NCBI RefSeq assembly: GCF_001672975.1
Contig: NZ_LZKU01000232.1
Span: 1-64,000, forward strand
Direction of reading: 5' to 3'
From: Mycobacterium sp. 1465703.0
GTDB lineage: Bacteria > Actinomycetota > Actinomycetes > Mycobacteriales > Mycobacteriaceae
DNA length: 64,000 bases
Of the stretch, positions 34,151 to 45,203 are shown one piece after another. A program made the translations under genes and the position numbers. The notes below the pieces were generated by a model. The model saw nothing but the letters and a program-made list of their open reading frames with translations. It did not search any database and had not been told where the DNA came from. Position 1 is the first letter of the stretch. Each line of letters begins with the position of its first letter.

Positions 34151-36043
34151 TCAGCGGGCGTGTCGTTTCGTGGTCGACACCACGTCGTCGCTTGGGGAAA
34201 GCTCCACGTCGGAGAAGTCCATCGGGATAACGCGTTCGGTCAACAGTGCTTCCATCGCCGCGCTGTCCAGCGGGCGGGACAGCAGAAAGCCTTGTGCGCG
34301 ATGGCAACCGAGGCTGAGCAGCGTCTTGGCCGCGGCCACTGTTTCGACGCCTTCGGCGACGACCTCGAGCCCGAAGGCCTCGGCCAGGGCCATCGTGGAA
34401 CGCACGATCGCCAGGTCGCCGGCGTCGGTGTCGAGGCTACGAACAAAACCCTTGTCGATCTTGAGCCCGTCGACGGGAAGCGATTTCAGATAGGTCAGCA
34501 CGCTGTACCCGGTGCCGAAGTCGTCGATAGCGATCTGCACTCCGATGTCCTTCAGGCCGAACAGCGTTTTACGTGTGGCGTCGATATCTTGCACCACCAC
34601 ACTTTCGGTGATCTCCAGGCAGACGGTGCTTGGATCGAGACCAAACTCGTCGAGAGTCGCCGCGACTGTGGCGACGATACCGTCCGTGACCAACTGCACC
34701 GGGGATACGTTGACACGTAACACGGTGCCGTGCCCAACGCCGCGTGATTGCCAGAGCCCGAACTGTGCGCACGCCGAACGCATCACCAGACGGCCGAGTT
34801 TGGCTCCCAAGTTGATCGATTCCACGACTTGGATGAACGAATCGGGCATCAGCAACCCCAGAGTTGGGTGCTGCCAACGGATTAACGCCTCGGTACCGAG
34901 AATGCAGCCGGTGTTCATGTCGAATTCCGGCAAGTAATGCAGCACCAGGGCGCCACTTCCGTTGTCGATCATCCCTTCCAGGTGCAGTTCGATGTCGTTG
35001 CGGATCATGTCCGTTATCGACATCTCCGGATTAAAGGTCGCCAGCTTGTTGCCGCCGGACCCCTTGGCCGCCCGGGTGGCCTGATCGACTCGGCGCAGCA
35101 GGTCCGACGTGCTCTCGTGTCCGGGTAGGCCGGCCGCGACACCGATACTGACGGTGCGACTCAGCAGCTCGCCGTCAATCGCGATTTGCTGGTGAACCCG
35201 TTTGTGCAGCGACCGAGCGAACGCTTCAGCGGCGTCGACGTCCATCGCCCCAGTCGGCACGACGACGAACTCGTCACCGCCGAACCGGGCGATCTCGGAC
35301 GGGACGTTCTCGGTGACCTCGCGCAGCATTACGGCGAAGGCCTCGATGAACCGGTCACCGGCGTCCTGTCCGAGGCGATCATTGATGACCTTGAAGCGGT
35401 CCAGGGCCAGGAACACCACCGCAACCGGCCCCGGGCGTCCCGGAGCCAGCCGGTCGTCGAGGTGGGCGATGAGCGCCCGGCGGTTCAGCAGCCCGGTGAG
35501 CTCGTCATGCTCGGCCAGATAGTGGATTTGCTGTTGGGCGACCACGCGGGCCTGCAGCTGCGCGAACAGCGCCGCGATCGCCTGCAGCGCATTGAGCTCT
35601 TCGGGTAGCCATTCGCGGTCGCCGACTTTGCCGAAGGCCAGCGTGCCGGTCGTCACATCGCCAGACAGCAGCGGCACAGCGGCCAGCGACACGGCGCCCC
35701 ACCCGGTGCCCTCGTCGATATTGCGTTGATAATCGGCATTCGCCGGCTCGGGACGCACCACTTCGGGCACTTTGAGGTGCTCGGCCTGGGCGAACACCGA
35801 GTCGGCGTCGGCGAAATAGACCACGCCGATCGGGTCGGGATCGGCGTTGCGTGGCGGCCACTCGGCAACCAGCACCGTGGCATGGATGGTGTGATCGTTG
35901 TGGCGCAGGAAACTGAAGTCCACAGCTAATTCGCGGACCAGGTCGCCGAGCACCCGTTGACTGATCGCGGCAGCGTCGGCCGCGGTAGCCGCCATCAACT
36001 CTGCAGCAGCAGCGGTGACCAGGTAGTCCAGAGTGCCTGACAT
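34151..36043 (-). CDS. GAF-GGDEF-EAL c-di-GMP enzyme (Rv1354c homologue)
   Basis: This 630-residue soluble protein combines synthesis and hydrolysis domains for cyclic di-GMP. Residues about 10-165 are a GAF-like sensor. GGDEF at about 175-340 has DELTGLLNRRAL and an intact RFGGDEFV loop. EAL at about 360-610 has EALIRWQHP, a NVSP segment, IDDFGTGYS and the metal/base motif EVVAEGVET. Both catalytic motifs look intact, so it may switch activity, as reported for mycobacterial Rv1354c-type proteins. Start ATG 36043 (MSGTLDYL) is supported by a TACGGT -10 seven bases upstream. The next gene upstream on the same strand is the Rv1355c homologue. Confidence 0.93.
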   Translation of the reverse strand: MSGTLDYLVTAAAAELMAATAADAAAISQRVLGDLVRELAVDFSFLRHNDHTIHATVLVAEWPPRNADPDPIGVVYFADADSVFAQAEHLKVPEVVRPEPANADYQRNIDEGTGWGAVSLAAVPLLSGDVTTGTLAFGKVGDREWLPEELNALQAIAALFAQLQARVVAQQQIHYLAEHDELTGLLNRRALIAHLDDRLAPGRPGPVAVVFLALDRFKVINDRLGQDAGDRFIEAFAVMLREVTENVPSEIARFGGDEFVVVPTGAMDVDAAEAFARSLHKRVHQQIAIDGELLSRTVSIGVAAGLPGHESTSDLLRRVDQATRAAKGSGGNKLATFNPEMSITDMIRNDIELHLEGMIDNGSGALVLHYLPEFDMNTGCILGTEALIRWQHPTLGLLMPDSFIQVVESINLGAKLGRLVMRSACAQFGLWQSRGVGHGTVLRVNVSPVQLVTDGIVATVAATLDEFGLDPSTVCLEITESVVVQDIDATRKTLFGLKDIGVQIAIDDFGTGYSVLTYLKSLPVDGLKIDKGFVRSLDTDAGDLAIVRSTMALAEAFGLEVVAEGVETVAAAKTLLSLGCHRAQGFLLSRPLDSAAMEALLTERVIPMDFSDVELSPSDDVVSTTKRHAR

Positions 36044-36050
36044 TGGTCTT

Positions 36051-36056
36051 ACCGTA
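36051..36056 (-). promoter_or_regulatory. -10 element of the GAF-GGDEF-EAL gene
   Basis: On the minus strand TACGGT is followed by seven bases and ATG 36043, giving no leader or a one-base leader. Confidence 0.45.
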
Positions 36057-36159
36057 ACCGCAACTGCCGGGCTTCGCGGACATTGGCTAGCGCGTCGCGC
36101 ATCTGCGCGGGAAACGGACTGAGCATCCATGCGTGCTGGGCCAGCAAAAAACCGCTCAT

Positions 36160-38283
36160 CTACCTCACCCGAGCCCGGTCAAAACTGCGGCGGCTTGGTA
36201 CCGATGCCGGCGGCCCGGCACTGAACCGCAGGATCAGCACCGCGGAATGTTCGGACGGTATGCCGGCCAAACCTCGGAAGTCGCGTTGCAACTGGGCCAG
36301 CTCATCGGCGAACTGGGCTGACAGATCGTCAAATTCGGCCTGGTTGTGCGCGTACAGGAAGACCGGCGAGACCGGCTGCACAGATATCCCTCGCTGCTGC
36401 GCAATGATCCAGACCAGCTCAACGGCCGCTCCTCCCTTGGCGTAGTCGCGAAGGCCTTGCCCAGGCACGCTCACCGTAGCCAGCGCAGAGCTGGCTAATA
36501 TCCGGTCGCGGGCGTCTTCACCGAGCGCGCTGCCGGCGTTCCATTGGGCCAGCCGGGTCATCACGTCGGTTCGCCGCAGGATATCGAGCATCGCCAGTTC
36601 GCCGGTGTCCAGTTCCAGGCTTCGCACATCGATGCCGGTGTCGGGGTCGTCGTCACCAGGCCAGCGCAACTCCGAGACCATCTCTTTGTGCAGGCGTGGC
36701 GTCAGGTAGCGGGTACGGTCGGATGCGGCCAGAATGCCTGCCGCATAGGCGATCTCGTCTCTATCGGTGATCAGGTGCAGCTGCCCGCCTTCCTGTTTCG
36801 CCGCGCCGCAGAGCATCTCGATGGTGGCGGTGTCGATTGGTCGGGGGCTGCCGTGGTGGCGGTTGGTTTCACGCTCCAGCATTGGTTGATACAGGTCAGC
36901 CAGGCCTGGGTCGGTGCCGTCGCTCAATTTCAGGGTGGCGGTCAACGGCGAGCCGTTGACGTGGTCGTCAAGGCTGACGGGGCCCAGAACATGGTGGGCC
37001 GCCGCGGCGATCCTGGCGTTTAAGAGAGCGGCGCCCACCGCGACAGCGCTGCCCCGGAAGCCGACGTCCATTGTCGACGTGTGTTGCGCGGCAATGTCAA
37101 TGGTGATCTCGGTGGGTCCGGCTTGGACATGCCAGGGCTGTACGTTTCCCCCGGAGGGAGCGCGGATCGCCGCGGCGGCGATGATTCCGGCTGTCCCCGG
37201 TAATTCCGGCGGCTCGTACGGGTCTGCCGGCACGGGACGGTGCTGGGCCATGTCGGGTTCATCGAGTTGGTTGAGCGCCCAGCCGATATCGATGCGAGTG
37301 CGGCCCGAGCGAAGCTCCTCGCCGAGCCCAATCCTGCGCACGCCCTCGGCCAACGCCGACGCCCCCAGCACCACATCCGAGGCCACTTGTGGCCACGTCG
37401 AAAGTGTGTGGTCGATCTCTATGAGTGAGGCAGCCGTTCGGGGCGAAAGCCGTTCGGCCTCAAGGTGACGCAGGATATGGGGAACTTTGTCGCGGCTACT
37501 CATGCCAGGCAGCAATCCGACGTCGAGGTCGCCGAGCAGGCCATGCAGAATCGGGCGCTGAGGCTGCTGATCGAAACGCTCCACATCGATCAGTCCGCGG
37601 TCGCTGGTGGCCATCAATACCGGAATCCGGCGCGTGCGGGCGCCTTCCCGCAATACCGCCTTCATGTCCAGTGAGTCGCATTCTTCGATGACGATGTCGA
37701 GCCCGTCCAGAAACGCGTCGACGGTGTCGAATGTGAGCCCGGCGTCGAAGACTTCGACCGACAGGTAAGGGTCGAGCTCGGCGATCCGGCGCGCCGCCAC
37801 ACACGCCTTGTTGACGCCGAGGTCGAATACGCTGGCCGGCACCCGATTCAGATTCGACAGCTCGAGGTGATCGAAGTCAGCCAACCGAAGACGGCCACCC
37901 AATCCCTGTGCTGCCAGGGTGTGCGCGATGACATGGCCGACGCTCAGGCCGGCCACACCGATGCGCAGTGTGCCGAGCTGGTCTTGTTCCGCCGGGGTGA
38001 TGTTGTTGCGATTGCGATCCAGGCGCACGGCGCGATACCCGCCCGGGCCCAGCACCGAAACGACGGCGCGCCGCCACGGGTAGTAGGCCCAGCGGGCCGG
38101 CTCTGCCAGAAGGTCAGGATGCGGGGTGGGCCGAAGGCTACGCAGGTTGGCCGTCTGTGCGTCGAGCCGGTCGATGAACTCGATGCTGGGATCGGCTCGT
38201 AGCCGCCGCAGCAGCGCATCGTCGTCCGCCTTGTCGGCGTCGAGAATCTGCGCGGTGTAGGCGATTACGCCAGGCTCATCCAT
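36160..38283 (-). CDS. moeY: MoeY-like ThiF/E1 domain fused to a nitroreductase-fold domain (Rv1355c family)
   Basis: This is a 707-residue fusion. Residues about 95-330 form an E1-like adenylation domain: [20 protein letters not shown] (nucleotide loop), [14 protein letters not shown] (metal/nucleotide Asp and Arg finger region) and [16 protein letters not shown]. No CxxC zinc pairs are obvious. Residues about 385-690 form a nitroreductase/FMN-like domain starting [13 protein letters not shown] and ending with [13 protein letters not shown]. Proteins of this architecture activate a carboxyl end and are coupled to redox chemistry, but the substrate is unknown despite the molybdopterin-derived name. 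Start ATG 38283 (MDEPGVIAY) is preferred over one 35 codons upstream. It is flanked by TetR and c-di-GMP genes, as in the Rv1353c-Rv1355c neighbourhood. Confidence 0.85.
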   Translation of the reverse strand: MDEPGVIAYTAQILDADKADDDALLRRLRADPSIEFIDRLDAQTANLRSLRPTPHPDLLAEPARWAYYPWRRAVVSVLGPGGYRAVRLDRNRNNITPAEQDQLGTLRIGVAGLSVGHVIAHTLAAQGLGGRLRLADFDHLELSNLNRVPASVFDLGVNKACVAARRIAELDPYLSVEVFDAGLTFDTVDAFLDGLDIVIEECDSLDMKAVLREGARTRRIPVLMATSDRGLIDVERFDQQPQRPILHGLLGDLDVGLLPGMSSRDKVPHILRHLEAERLSPRTAASLIEIDHTLSTWPQVASDVVLGASALAEGVRRIGLGEELRSGRTRIDIGWALNQLDEPDMAQHRPVPADPYEPPELPGTAGIIAAAAIRAPSGGNVQPWHVQAGPTEITIDIAAQHTSTMDVGFRGSAVAVGAALLNARIAAAAHHVLGPVSLDDHVNGSPLTATLKLSDGTDPGLADLYQPMLERETNRHHGSPRPIDTATIEMLCGAAKQEGGQLHLITDRDEIAYAAGILAASDRTRYLTPRLHKEMVSELRWPGDDDPDTGIDVRSLELDTGELAMLDILRRTDVMTRLAQWNAGSALGEDARDRILASSALATVSVPGQGLRDYAKGGAAVELVWIIAQQRGISVQPVSPVFLYAHNQAEFDDLSAQFADELAQLQRDFRGLAGIPSEHSAVLILRFSAGPPASVPSRRSFDRARVR

Positions 38284-38356
38284 GGTGCTTCGTGTATAGC
38301 ACCTGGGCGGCACGCCGGACCGGGTTTGACCCGGTTTGAGTGGAGCGATCTGAGCG

Positions 38357-38998
38357 CTAGGGTGTCGCTTCGTCGAGGAATTGGCCATGCCGTATCAGGT
38401 TGGTGACGGCGGCGTCCCAGCGTCTTAACTGTGGCTCGGTGAAGAACGACTTTCCCAGGTGTAGCTCGATGTAGGGATGCAGAATGATGGCGCCGACCCG
38501 AAGAATCAACGGGTTGAGTGCAGCCCAATCGGGATCGACGTCGGGCCGGGTCTTGCCCTGTCGGACGAAATGGTCGCGCTGGGCTGTGCTGATGCCCAGG
38601 ATTCCGGCGAAGATGACCGATCCGATTGCGCTGCCCTCGGCCAGTGAGCGGCCGAGATAGGTCATCACATCAGGACGTTCGGCCATCACCGAGGTCAAAC
38701 GGCGACCGGCTTCTTCGAGCCCGTCGGAGGGCGCCTGAGGCAGCGCCGTCGGTTCTAACGCCTCACTGACCACCTGCAGCACGTACTGATCGACTGCGGC
38801 AGTGAGTTTGGCCTTGGTGTGAAAATGGTGCTGCACAAGCCCGATCGACACCTCGGCGGCCTGGGCGACCGCCCGCAGCGATGTGGCGGCAATGCCGTCT
38901 GCGGCGAAGCGGCTCAGGGCCGCGTCGCGAATCCGCTCCTTGGCTGTGGGTTCGGCCGGCGGGGGCGGTTCGTAGGAGAACACGCTGGGGAATCCCAT
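38357..38998 (-). CDS. TetR-family transcriptional regulator (Rv1353c-like)
   Basis: This is a 213-residue regulator from ATG 38998 (MGFPSVFSY). The helix-turn-helix lies at about residues 20-65: [27 protein letters not shown], then [13 protein letters not shown]. The C-terminal ligand domain is helical and has no recognised ligand motif. The gene is upstream of moeY on the same strand, 73 bases away. Two related palindromic sites lie in front of its own start (39008-39061), so autoregulation is likely. Confidence 0.88.
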   Translation of the reverse strand: MGFPSVFSYEPPPPAEPTAKERIRDAALSRFAADGIAATSLRAVAQAAEVSIGLVQHHFHTKAKLTAAVDQYVLQVVSEALEPTALPQAPSDGLEEAGRRLTSVMAERPDVMTYLGRSLAEGSAIGSVIFAGILGISTAQRDHFVRQGKTRPDVDPDWAALNPLILRVGAIILHPYIELHLGKSFFTEPQLRRWDAAVTNLIRHGQFLDEATP

Positions 38999-39007
38999 GG
39001 CTAGACG

Positions 39008-39061
39008 ATACATCCGAATGGTGCGGCGATACGCACCTATCGAAATACCATACGTCCGTAT
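39008..39061. promoter_or_regulatory. Two candidate operators ahead of the tetR gene
   Basis: ATACATCCGAAT (39008-39019) and ATACGTCCGTAT (39050-39061) share the pattern ATACnTCCGnAT. The second is a perfect inverted repeat (ATACG-TC-CGTAT). The first begins ten bases upstream of the ATG at 38998. This paired arrangement is typical of TetR operators. Confidence 0.55.
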
Positions 39062-39181
39062 CGTTTTGCCGACGAATCAGCGCCTCAGCTCGCGAAAGTG
39101 GGGCAGCGGCAAGCGAATGCACAGTTCGTCTGGCACCGGCATTACATGCCCTCTTCGACACTACTTCAGGCGACGCCGCGG

Positions 39182-40666
39182 CTATCTGCGCGGGGTATTG
39201 GAGTGTTCGGCCGGGACCACCACCCGCGTGCCGGCGGCGGGCGCGGACGCGGTAGGCAACGGCGTCCGCGCAATTCCCGGAGTTCCCAACGCTCCGGCCA
39301 GCCAGGGCAGCGAGGCCGCGAACGCACGGTCGGCGAACGGCCAGTCATGCTTGCCGGGCTGCGGTACCACCGCGCAGTCGATTCCGTTGGAGCGGCCGAG
39401 CGCACACAGCGAATAGGCAGCGGCGGTCTGATTGCCCGGGTTGGCGGCCGCCTCGCGTCCGGCGAGACGGATGGCGCCGGTGTCGGTCAGCTGTAGGTCA
39501 CGGCGCGGCGTCGGCGGTCCGTCGGACGAAATCGCGAACCAGCCGGCCACGTCGCGATATGGCCCGTGCCGGTTGATCACGGTGGTCGGGTCGAATGTCG
39601 CCCAGGCATCGGCATTTCCGCCGAACAGCCGGGCGATGGTCTGGGTCTTGTTGCCGGCGTTGGGAAAGAAATCACCGGCGACGTCGACGAACGCGCTGAA
39701 CAAATCGGGATGCATGACGGTCAAATCGACGGCACAGGTGCCGCCCATCGACCACCCCGCGACTCCCCAACTGGACCTGTGCGGGCTGACCCCGAACGTC
39801 GAAACCATGAACGGCACTACGTCTTTGGTCAGGTGATCGGCCGCATTACCACGAACGCCGTTGACGCATTCGGTGTCGTTGTTGAATGCGCCGCCGGAGT
39901 CCACGAACACCAGCACCGGCGCCTTCCCGTCGTGCGCGGCGGCGAAGTCGTCGATGGTCTTGACCGCGTTGCCCGCCCGTGTCCAGTCCGCCGGTGTGTT
40001 GAATTGCCCACCGATCATCATCACGGTCGGCAACGACGGGGGCGGGCTGCTGGCGAACCATTCGGGCGGCAGGTAGACCAGCTCGCCGCGGTGTTTGAAG
40101 TGCGATCCGTCCGAGGGGATCGCCACCGGCACCACGGTGCCGTGCGGTGGCCGGCTTCCCTTGGCGGCCATCGCGGTAATCGTGGCCTGGTCGGCCTGAT
40201 CGGGCAGCGGACCCGAGGTCAGCTGACTCCACGCGGACTGCACGGTGGGGAAGTAGCCGACCCAGAGGTTGAGCACCAGCGCCGCGCTGAGCAAGCACAG
40301 CGGTACGGCCAGCACGGCGGCACCACGCCGCCAGTGCCGCGCGGTGCGCCAACCCAGCACCAGCACCGCCGCCGCCATGCCGGTCAGTGTGATCCACAGC
40401 CACAGCGCCACCGGGGCAGGTTCATCGGAGAGCCCGCGGTCGACGATGTACCAGTGCGTGAGGTAGGCCGCCACCCCGCCGACCAGCGCGGCCACCGGCA
40501 TCCACACCGTGCGCCAGCGGCGCGATCGCCAGCCAACGGCCGACGTCAGCACAATCGCCGCGAGTACCTGGACCGTCACTGGCACCCAGCCGTGCATCAG
40601 CGAGGTGTGGCTACTTGCCAAGAACTGCACCGCAGCGCTGTCCGTCGGGGGTGTCACGTGACTCAT
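39182..40666 (-). CDS. Membrane-anchored alpha/beta-hydrolase esterase (Rv1639c homologue)
   Basis: This is a 494-residue protein. Four hydrophobic helices cover residues about 20-155. An extracytoplasmic esterase domain of the antigen 85/esterase D type starts near residue 175. The nucleophile elbow is VAGWSMGGTCAVDL (GxSxG), with LPTVMMIGGQFNTPADW before it and a C-terminal GKHDWPFA that would supply the His. The layout resembles mycobacterial membrane-bound FbpA-like proteins, but mycolyltransferase activity is not shown. The start ATG 40666 gives MSHVTPPTD. It is 78 bases downstream of lysX, same strand. Confidence 0.85.
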   Translation of the reverse strand: MSHVTPPTDSAAVQFLASSHTSLMHGWVPVTVQVLAAIVLTSAVGWRSRRWRTVWMPVAALVGGVAAYLTHWYIVDRGLSDEPAPVALWLWITLTGMAAAVLVLGWRTARHWRRGAAVLAVPLCLLSAALVLNLWVGYFPTVQSAWSQLTSGPLPDQADQATITAMAAKGSRPPHGTVVPVAIPSDGSHFKHRGELVYLPPEWFASSPPPSLPTVMMIGGQFNTPADWTRAGNAVKTIDDFAAAHDGKAPVLVFVDSGGAFNNDTECVNGVRGNAADHLTKDVVPFMVSTFGVSPHRSSWGVAGWSMGGTCAVDLTVMHPDLFSAFVDVAGDFFPNAGNKTQTIARLFGGNADAWATFDPTTVINRHGPYRDVAGWFAISSDGPPTPRRDLQLTDTGAIRLAGREAAANPGNQTAAAYSLCALGRSNGIDCAVVPQPGKHDWPFADRAFAASLPWLAGALGTPGIARTPLPTASAPAAGTRVVVPAEHSNTPRR

Positions 40667-40743
40667 TGTGATCTATTGGTAATCGGCCTGGAACATATTC
40701 ACCCATTGTTCGCCCTGGGCTCGCGCAGCGTTCGAGGCCCCCG

Positions 40744-43700
40744 CTAATGCGGTTTGGCCAGCGGGAATGGCAGCGTCTCGCGGATGCTGCGGCCCGTTAT
40801 GAGCATGACGAGCCTATCGATGCCCATTCCCAGCCCGCCGGTGGGCGGCATCGCGTATTCCATCGCTTGCAGGAAGTCCTCGTCGAGCTCCATGGCTTCA
40901 GGATCCCCGCCGGCGGCCAACAGCGATTGCTCCTGCAGACGGCGGCGCTGCTCGACCGGATCGGTGAGCTCGCTGTAGGCCGTCGCCAGCTCGACGCCCC
41001 AGGCCACCAGGTCCCAGCGCTCGGCGACGCCGGGTTCGGTGCGGTGCGGCCGGGTCAGCGGCGACACCGAGGTCGGAAAGTCGATGTAGAAGGTCGGCTC
41101 CTCGGTACGGTCCTCGACCAGGTGCTCGTACAGTTCGAGCACCACCGCGCCGGCATCCCACTGGGCTCGATAGGGGATGTGCGCGGCGTCGGACAGCTTG
41201 CGCAAGACGGACAGTGATGTGGTGGGGTCGATGTGCTCGCCGAGCGCTTCGGACACGGCGTCATAGACGGTCTTGACCGCCCAGACTCCGGAGATGTCGA
41301 CCGGTTCCAGCCGGCCGTCGGGCGCGTCGGTGCCGTGCCGCAACACAATCTGTTCGCCGTGGGCAGCCTGGGCGGCGTTCTGGATCAGCTCGCGGCATCC
41401 GTCGATCCACATCTTGTAGTCGGCGTGGGCCTGATAGGCCTCCAGCAAGGTGAACTCGGGGTTGTGGCTGAAGTCGACTCCTTCGTTGCGGAAGGCCCGG
41501 CCCAATTCGAAGACGCGTTCCACGCCGCCGACGCACAGCCGTTTCAGGTAGAGCTCCGGCGCGATGCGCAGGAAAAGGTCCATGTCGTAGGTGTTGATGT
41601 GGGTGACGAAGGGCCGGGCGGTGGCCCCGCCGTGGATCTGCTGCAGGATCGGGGTCTCGACTTCGATGAATCCTTTGCCGAACAGCGTCTGCCTGACCGA
41701 CCGCAGTACGTCGCTGCGTGCCTTGATCAGTTCACGTGACTCGGGGTTGACGGCCAGGTCGACGTAGCGGGTCCGCACCCGCGCCTCCGGGTCGGTCAGC
41801 CCCTTCCACTTGTTCGGCAGCGGCCGCAAGCACTTACCGATCATCCGCCAGTCGGCGACGATCAGGGAGCGGGCCCCCTTCTTGCTGAAGCCCATGTGCC
41901 CGGACACCTCGATCAGGTCGCCCAGGTCGATGGCTGCGGTGAAGTCTGCGGTCCGCCCGTTCTGCAGTTGCGAATTGTCCAGCAGCACTTGCAATTCCCC
42001 CGACCAGTCACGCAGCTGGGCGAACAGCACCCCGCCGTAGTCGCGGATCCGCAACACCCGGCCGGCGACGGTGATGTTCTCCTGGTCGTCCGCGTCGAGC
42101 GCCTTGGCGACGCTGTGGCTGGGCGGAGATCCCACCGGATAGGCGTCGACACCGTTGCGCTGCAATGTCTTCAGCTTGGCCAGACGCACCCGCACCTGTT
42201 CGGGCAGCCGGAATCTCGCCTCTTCTTCGTCGGCGGATTGCTGACGTTGCTGCAGTCCGCTGACGTCTGGTGCGCTCCCGTCGTGATGTAGCAGTCCGGA
42301 CTCGGCCAGCCGGGCCGGCACGGCCGGGTGATGACCGGTGTGCGGCCTGCGCCGGCCGAACGGCAGTACCAGGAACCCCTCGGCCAGTGCCGAGGCGACA
42401 CCGACCCGGGGCACCAGCCGGGCGTCCTCGTAACAGGCGAAGCGCGGCACCCAATCGGGTTGGTATTTCATGTTCGAGCGGTACAGCGTTTCCAGCTGCC
42501 ACCACCGCGAGAAGAACATCAACAGCCCCCGCCACAGCCGGGCAACGGGACCGGCGCCCAGTTGAGCACCCTGTTCGAAGGCCGACCGGAACATCGCGAA
42601 GTTCAGCGAAATACGGGTTATACCAAGGCTTTCGGCGTTGAGCGCAAGCTCGCTGACCATCAGCTCGATGGTGCCGTTGGGGGACTGCGGCGAGCGGCGC
42701 ATCAAGTCCAGGGAGACCCCGGTGGTGCCCCACGGAACCAGCGACAGCATCGCGACGACGGCGTCGCTTCGGTCCATCGCCTCGACCAGCAGGCAGTCCC
42801 CGTCGGCAGGGTCACCGAGCCGGCCGAGCGCCATGGAAAAGCCGCGTTCGGTTTGGGTATCGCGCCAGGCGTCCGCGCGGGAGATGGTGTCGGCCATCTC
42901 GTCGGCGCCGATGTCGCGGTGCCGCCGGATTCGCACGGTCAGCCCGGCCCGGCGGGCTCGGGTCACGGCCTGGCGGACCCCGCGCATGTCCGGACCGGAC
43001 AGCTTGAAATCCGAGGTCCGCAGAATGGCTTCGTCGCCGAGTTCGAGCGCGTTGAGCCCGCTTTCCCGATATGCCCGTGCGCCCTGGGTGCTGGCGCCCA
43101 TCACCCCGGGAGCCCACCCGTAGCTCTGGCACAGGTTCAGCCAGGCGTCGACGGCCTGCGGCCAGGCCCGCGGATCGCCGATGGGGTCGCCGCTGGCCAG
43201 GCAGACACCGATCTCGACGCGGTAGGTGATCGCGGCGCGCCCACTTTGGGCGAAGACCACCGACTTGTCGCGGCGGGTGGCGAAGTAGCCCAGTGAGTCG
43301 TTCTTGCCGTATAGCTCGAGCAGTCCGCGGATGGCCGATTCGTCCTCACCGGTCAGCGCGTTCTCGGCACGCTGGGACTGGAACAGCACGATCGTGGCCA
43401 GGATCAGCGCGAGTGCCCCGAACAACCCGAAGATCGCGTTGAGGAACACGTGCGGACGGCCGCTGAACAAATCCGGATCCGCCAGCGCGAATCCGACCAC
43501 CCGGTTGGCCACATACGGCAGACGATCCTGGCGGGCAAGCGTCCCGGGGAACAACTCGACCAGACCCCAGGACACCAGGATCCCCACCACGTCCCCGGCG
43601 ACCAGCACCGCGGCCGCTTTGACCAGTGCGCCCTTGCGGACCTTGGCCCAGAACTCGCGGTAGGCCAGCACCAGCAGGACGATCGCGACGATATGTACCG

Positions 43701-44085
43701 CGAACCCGAGGTTCTCGCCGAAGATCTCGGCGGCGGTGTTGTCACCCGCGGCGATGTCCGCGGCGTTCAGCGCCGCGGCAAGAATCATGTTGGCCAACAA
43801 CAGCAGCCAGGCGATGCGCTTGCGCGCGGTCAGCGCCGCGGCCAGCAGGGCCAGCACGAACGACCACGCGATGCTGGTGTCGGGAAAGTTGAACAGATAG
43901 TCGTTGATGAACTCGCGCGGCACTCTGATCAGGTACCTGACCAGCGGGGACACACTGCCCAGCAGTGAGACGGTGGCGATGACGCCCACGGTCCACCCGG
44001 CCGCCGCCGGGACCCAGCGATACCGCGAGTCCGACCGGCCGCGAGGCCCCGAACGGGACCCCGAACGAGGAGATGCGAGTGTCAC
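40744..44085 (-). CDS. lysX: LysX, bifunctional lysyl-tRNA synthetase / lysyl-phosphatidylglycerol synthase
   Basis: This is a 1113-residue fusion. The N-terminal part (to about residue 200) has several membrane helices, then an MprF-type aminoacyl-transfer domain to about 590 (VEVGVCL-like [54 protein letters not shown]). The rest is a class II lysyl-tRNA synthetase: anticodon-binding OB fold, motif 2 [14 protein letters not shown] and motif 3 [15 protein letters not shown]. It adds Lys to phosphatidylglycerol, changing membrane charge and protecting against cationic peptides. I choose GTG 44085 because TATCCT lies eight bases upstream; TTG 44160 would lengthen the protein by 25 residues. 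Confidence 0.92.
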   Translation of the reverse strand: MTLASPRSGSRSGPRGRSDSRYRWVPAAAGWTVGVIATVSLLGSVSPLVRYLIRVPREFINDYLFNFPDTSIAWSFVLALLAAALTARKRIAWLLLLANMILAAALNAADIAAGDNTAAEIFGENLGFAVHIVAIVLLVLAYREFWAKVRKGALVKAAAVLVAGDVVGILVSWGLVELFPGTLARQDRLPYVANRVVGFALADPDLFSGRPHVFLNAIFGLFGALALILATIVLFQSQRAENALTGEDESAIRGLLELYGKNDSLGYFATRRDKSVVFAQSGRAAITYRVEIGVCLASGDPIGDPRAWPQAVDAWLNLCQSYGWAPGVMGASTQGARAYRESGLNALELGDEAILRTSDFKLSGPDMRGVRQAVTRARRAGLTVRIRRHRDIGADEMADTISRADAWRDTQTERGFSMALGRLGDPADGDCLLVEAMDRSDAVVAMLSLVPWGTTGVSLDLMRRSPQSPNGTIELMVSELALNAESLGITRISLNFAMFRSAFEQGAQLGAGPVARLWRGLLMFFSRWWQLETLYRSNMKYQPDWVPRFACYEDARLVPRVGVASALAEGFLVLPFGRRRPHTGHHPAVPARLAESGLLHHDGSAPDVSGLQQRQQSADEEEARFRLPEQVRVRLAKLKTLQRNGVDAYPVGSPPSHSVAKALDADDQENITVAGRVLRIRDYGGVLFAQLRDWSGELQVLLDNSQLQNGRTADFTAAIDLGDLIEVSGHMGFSKKGARSLIVADWRMIGKCLRPLPNKWKGLTDPEARVRTRYVDLAVNPESRELIKARSDVLRSVRQTLFGKGFIEVETPILQQIHGGATARPFVTHINTYDMDLFLRIAPELYLKRLCVGGVERVFELGRAFRNEGVDFSHNPEFTLLEAYQAHADYKMWIDGCRELIQNAAQAAHGEQIVLRHGTDAPDGRLEPVDISGVWAVKTVYDAVSEALGEHIDPTTSLSVLRKLSDAAHIPYRAQWDAGAVVLELYEHLVEDRTEEPTFYIDFPTSVSPLTRPHRTEPGVAERWDLVAWGVELATAYSELTDPVEQRRRLQEQSLLAAGGDPEAMELDEDFLQAMEYAMPPTGGLGMGIDRLVMLITGRSIRETLPFPLAKPH

Positions 44086-44093
44086 AGACCGCG

Positions 44094-44099
44094 AGGATA
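44094..44099 (-). promoter_or_regulatory. Candidate lysX -10 element
   Basis: On the minus strand TATCCT is eight bases before GTG 44085. If correct, the 25 residues between TTG 44160 and GTG 44085 are not translated. Confidence 0.4.
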
Positions 44100-44230
44100 T
44101 GCCCTGAATCGGTGAAAAGCTTGTCGAAGCGCTAAGTGTGGCGGCCACTAGTTTGGGCAATTGAGGCCGCGCGAATGGCCGTCGCGGCCCGGTCGCCCGG
44201 CCGAAGTGCTAAAAGCCACCTCAAGGCTGC

Positions 44231-44236
44231 TAAACT
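44231..44236 (+). promoter_or_regulatory. infC operon -10 element
   Basis: TAAACT fits TANNNT. Transcription would start near 44242, leaving a leader of about 284 bases before infC. Confidence 0.5.
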
Positions 44237-44259
44237 AGCGCCTGCGACCATCCCGGCGA

Positions 44260-44307
44260 ATGCCAGGAACAGTTAAGTGGAGTCCCACTCCCACCGCGAG
44301 CCGATGA
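44260..44307 (+). other. Possible upstream ORF in the infC leader
   Basis: An ATG at 44260 opens a 15-codon frame ([15 protein letters not shown]) ending in TGA at 44305-44307, before the hairpins. It has no strong ribosome site. It may be a leader peptide or chance. Confidence 0.3.
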
Positions 44308-44348
44308 GATCTCTGTGCGGATCTTGCCAAGGTTCAGCGGTCCGGTCA

Positions 44349-44367
44349 CAGACATCGCGTATGTCTG
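44349..44367 (+). promoter_or_regulatory. Hairpin in the infC leader
   Basis: CAGACAT-cgcgt-ATGTCTG is a perfect 7-bp stem with a five-base loop, between the promoter and the terminator. It could be part of an alternative fold. Confidence 0.5.
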
Positions 44368-44414
44368 TTCCGCGAATGACGCGGGCGGCTCCAGCCGTGA
44401 TCGGTCGGCATTGG

Positions 44415-44438
44415 GCCCTGCTTGTGCAGGGCTTTTTT
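44415..44438 (+). terminator. Intrinsic terminator/attenuator in the infC leader
   Basis: GCCCTGC (44415-44421), loop TTGT, GCAGGGC (44426-44432), then six T. This is a textbook intrinsic terminator, rare in mycobacteria, placed after the promoter and before infC. It therefore probably acts as an attenuator for the infC-rpmI-rplT operon. Confidence 0.8.
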
Positions 44439-44525
44439 GCTAGTGGTGTGGTGTCTCCGCCGCTGATTCCCGGACCGACCCAGGCAACTGGTCGTCAGGA
44501 CAGAGAAGCCAACAAGGGAGGCCCC

Positions 44526-45134
<609 letters not shown>

Positions 45135-45203
45135 CTTAACGCGGAACTACCGAGAGCTCGAGTGTTCGCAGAAGACTCGAGCACTTCATAGAACAGAGGA
45201 AGC

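Noticed and set aside
30159-39000. A LuxR-type receptor near the putative acyltransferase
   Set aside because: Every gene in the block was checked. The only DNA-binding protein is the TetR regulator, so a complete quorum-sensing pair is not present in the window.
44277-44525. In-frame upstream extension of infC from GTG 44277
   Set aside because: It would translate through the intrinsic terminator and lacks IF3 similarity. The strong ribosome site and conserved residues begin at ATC 44526.
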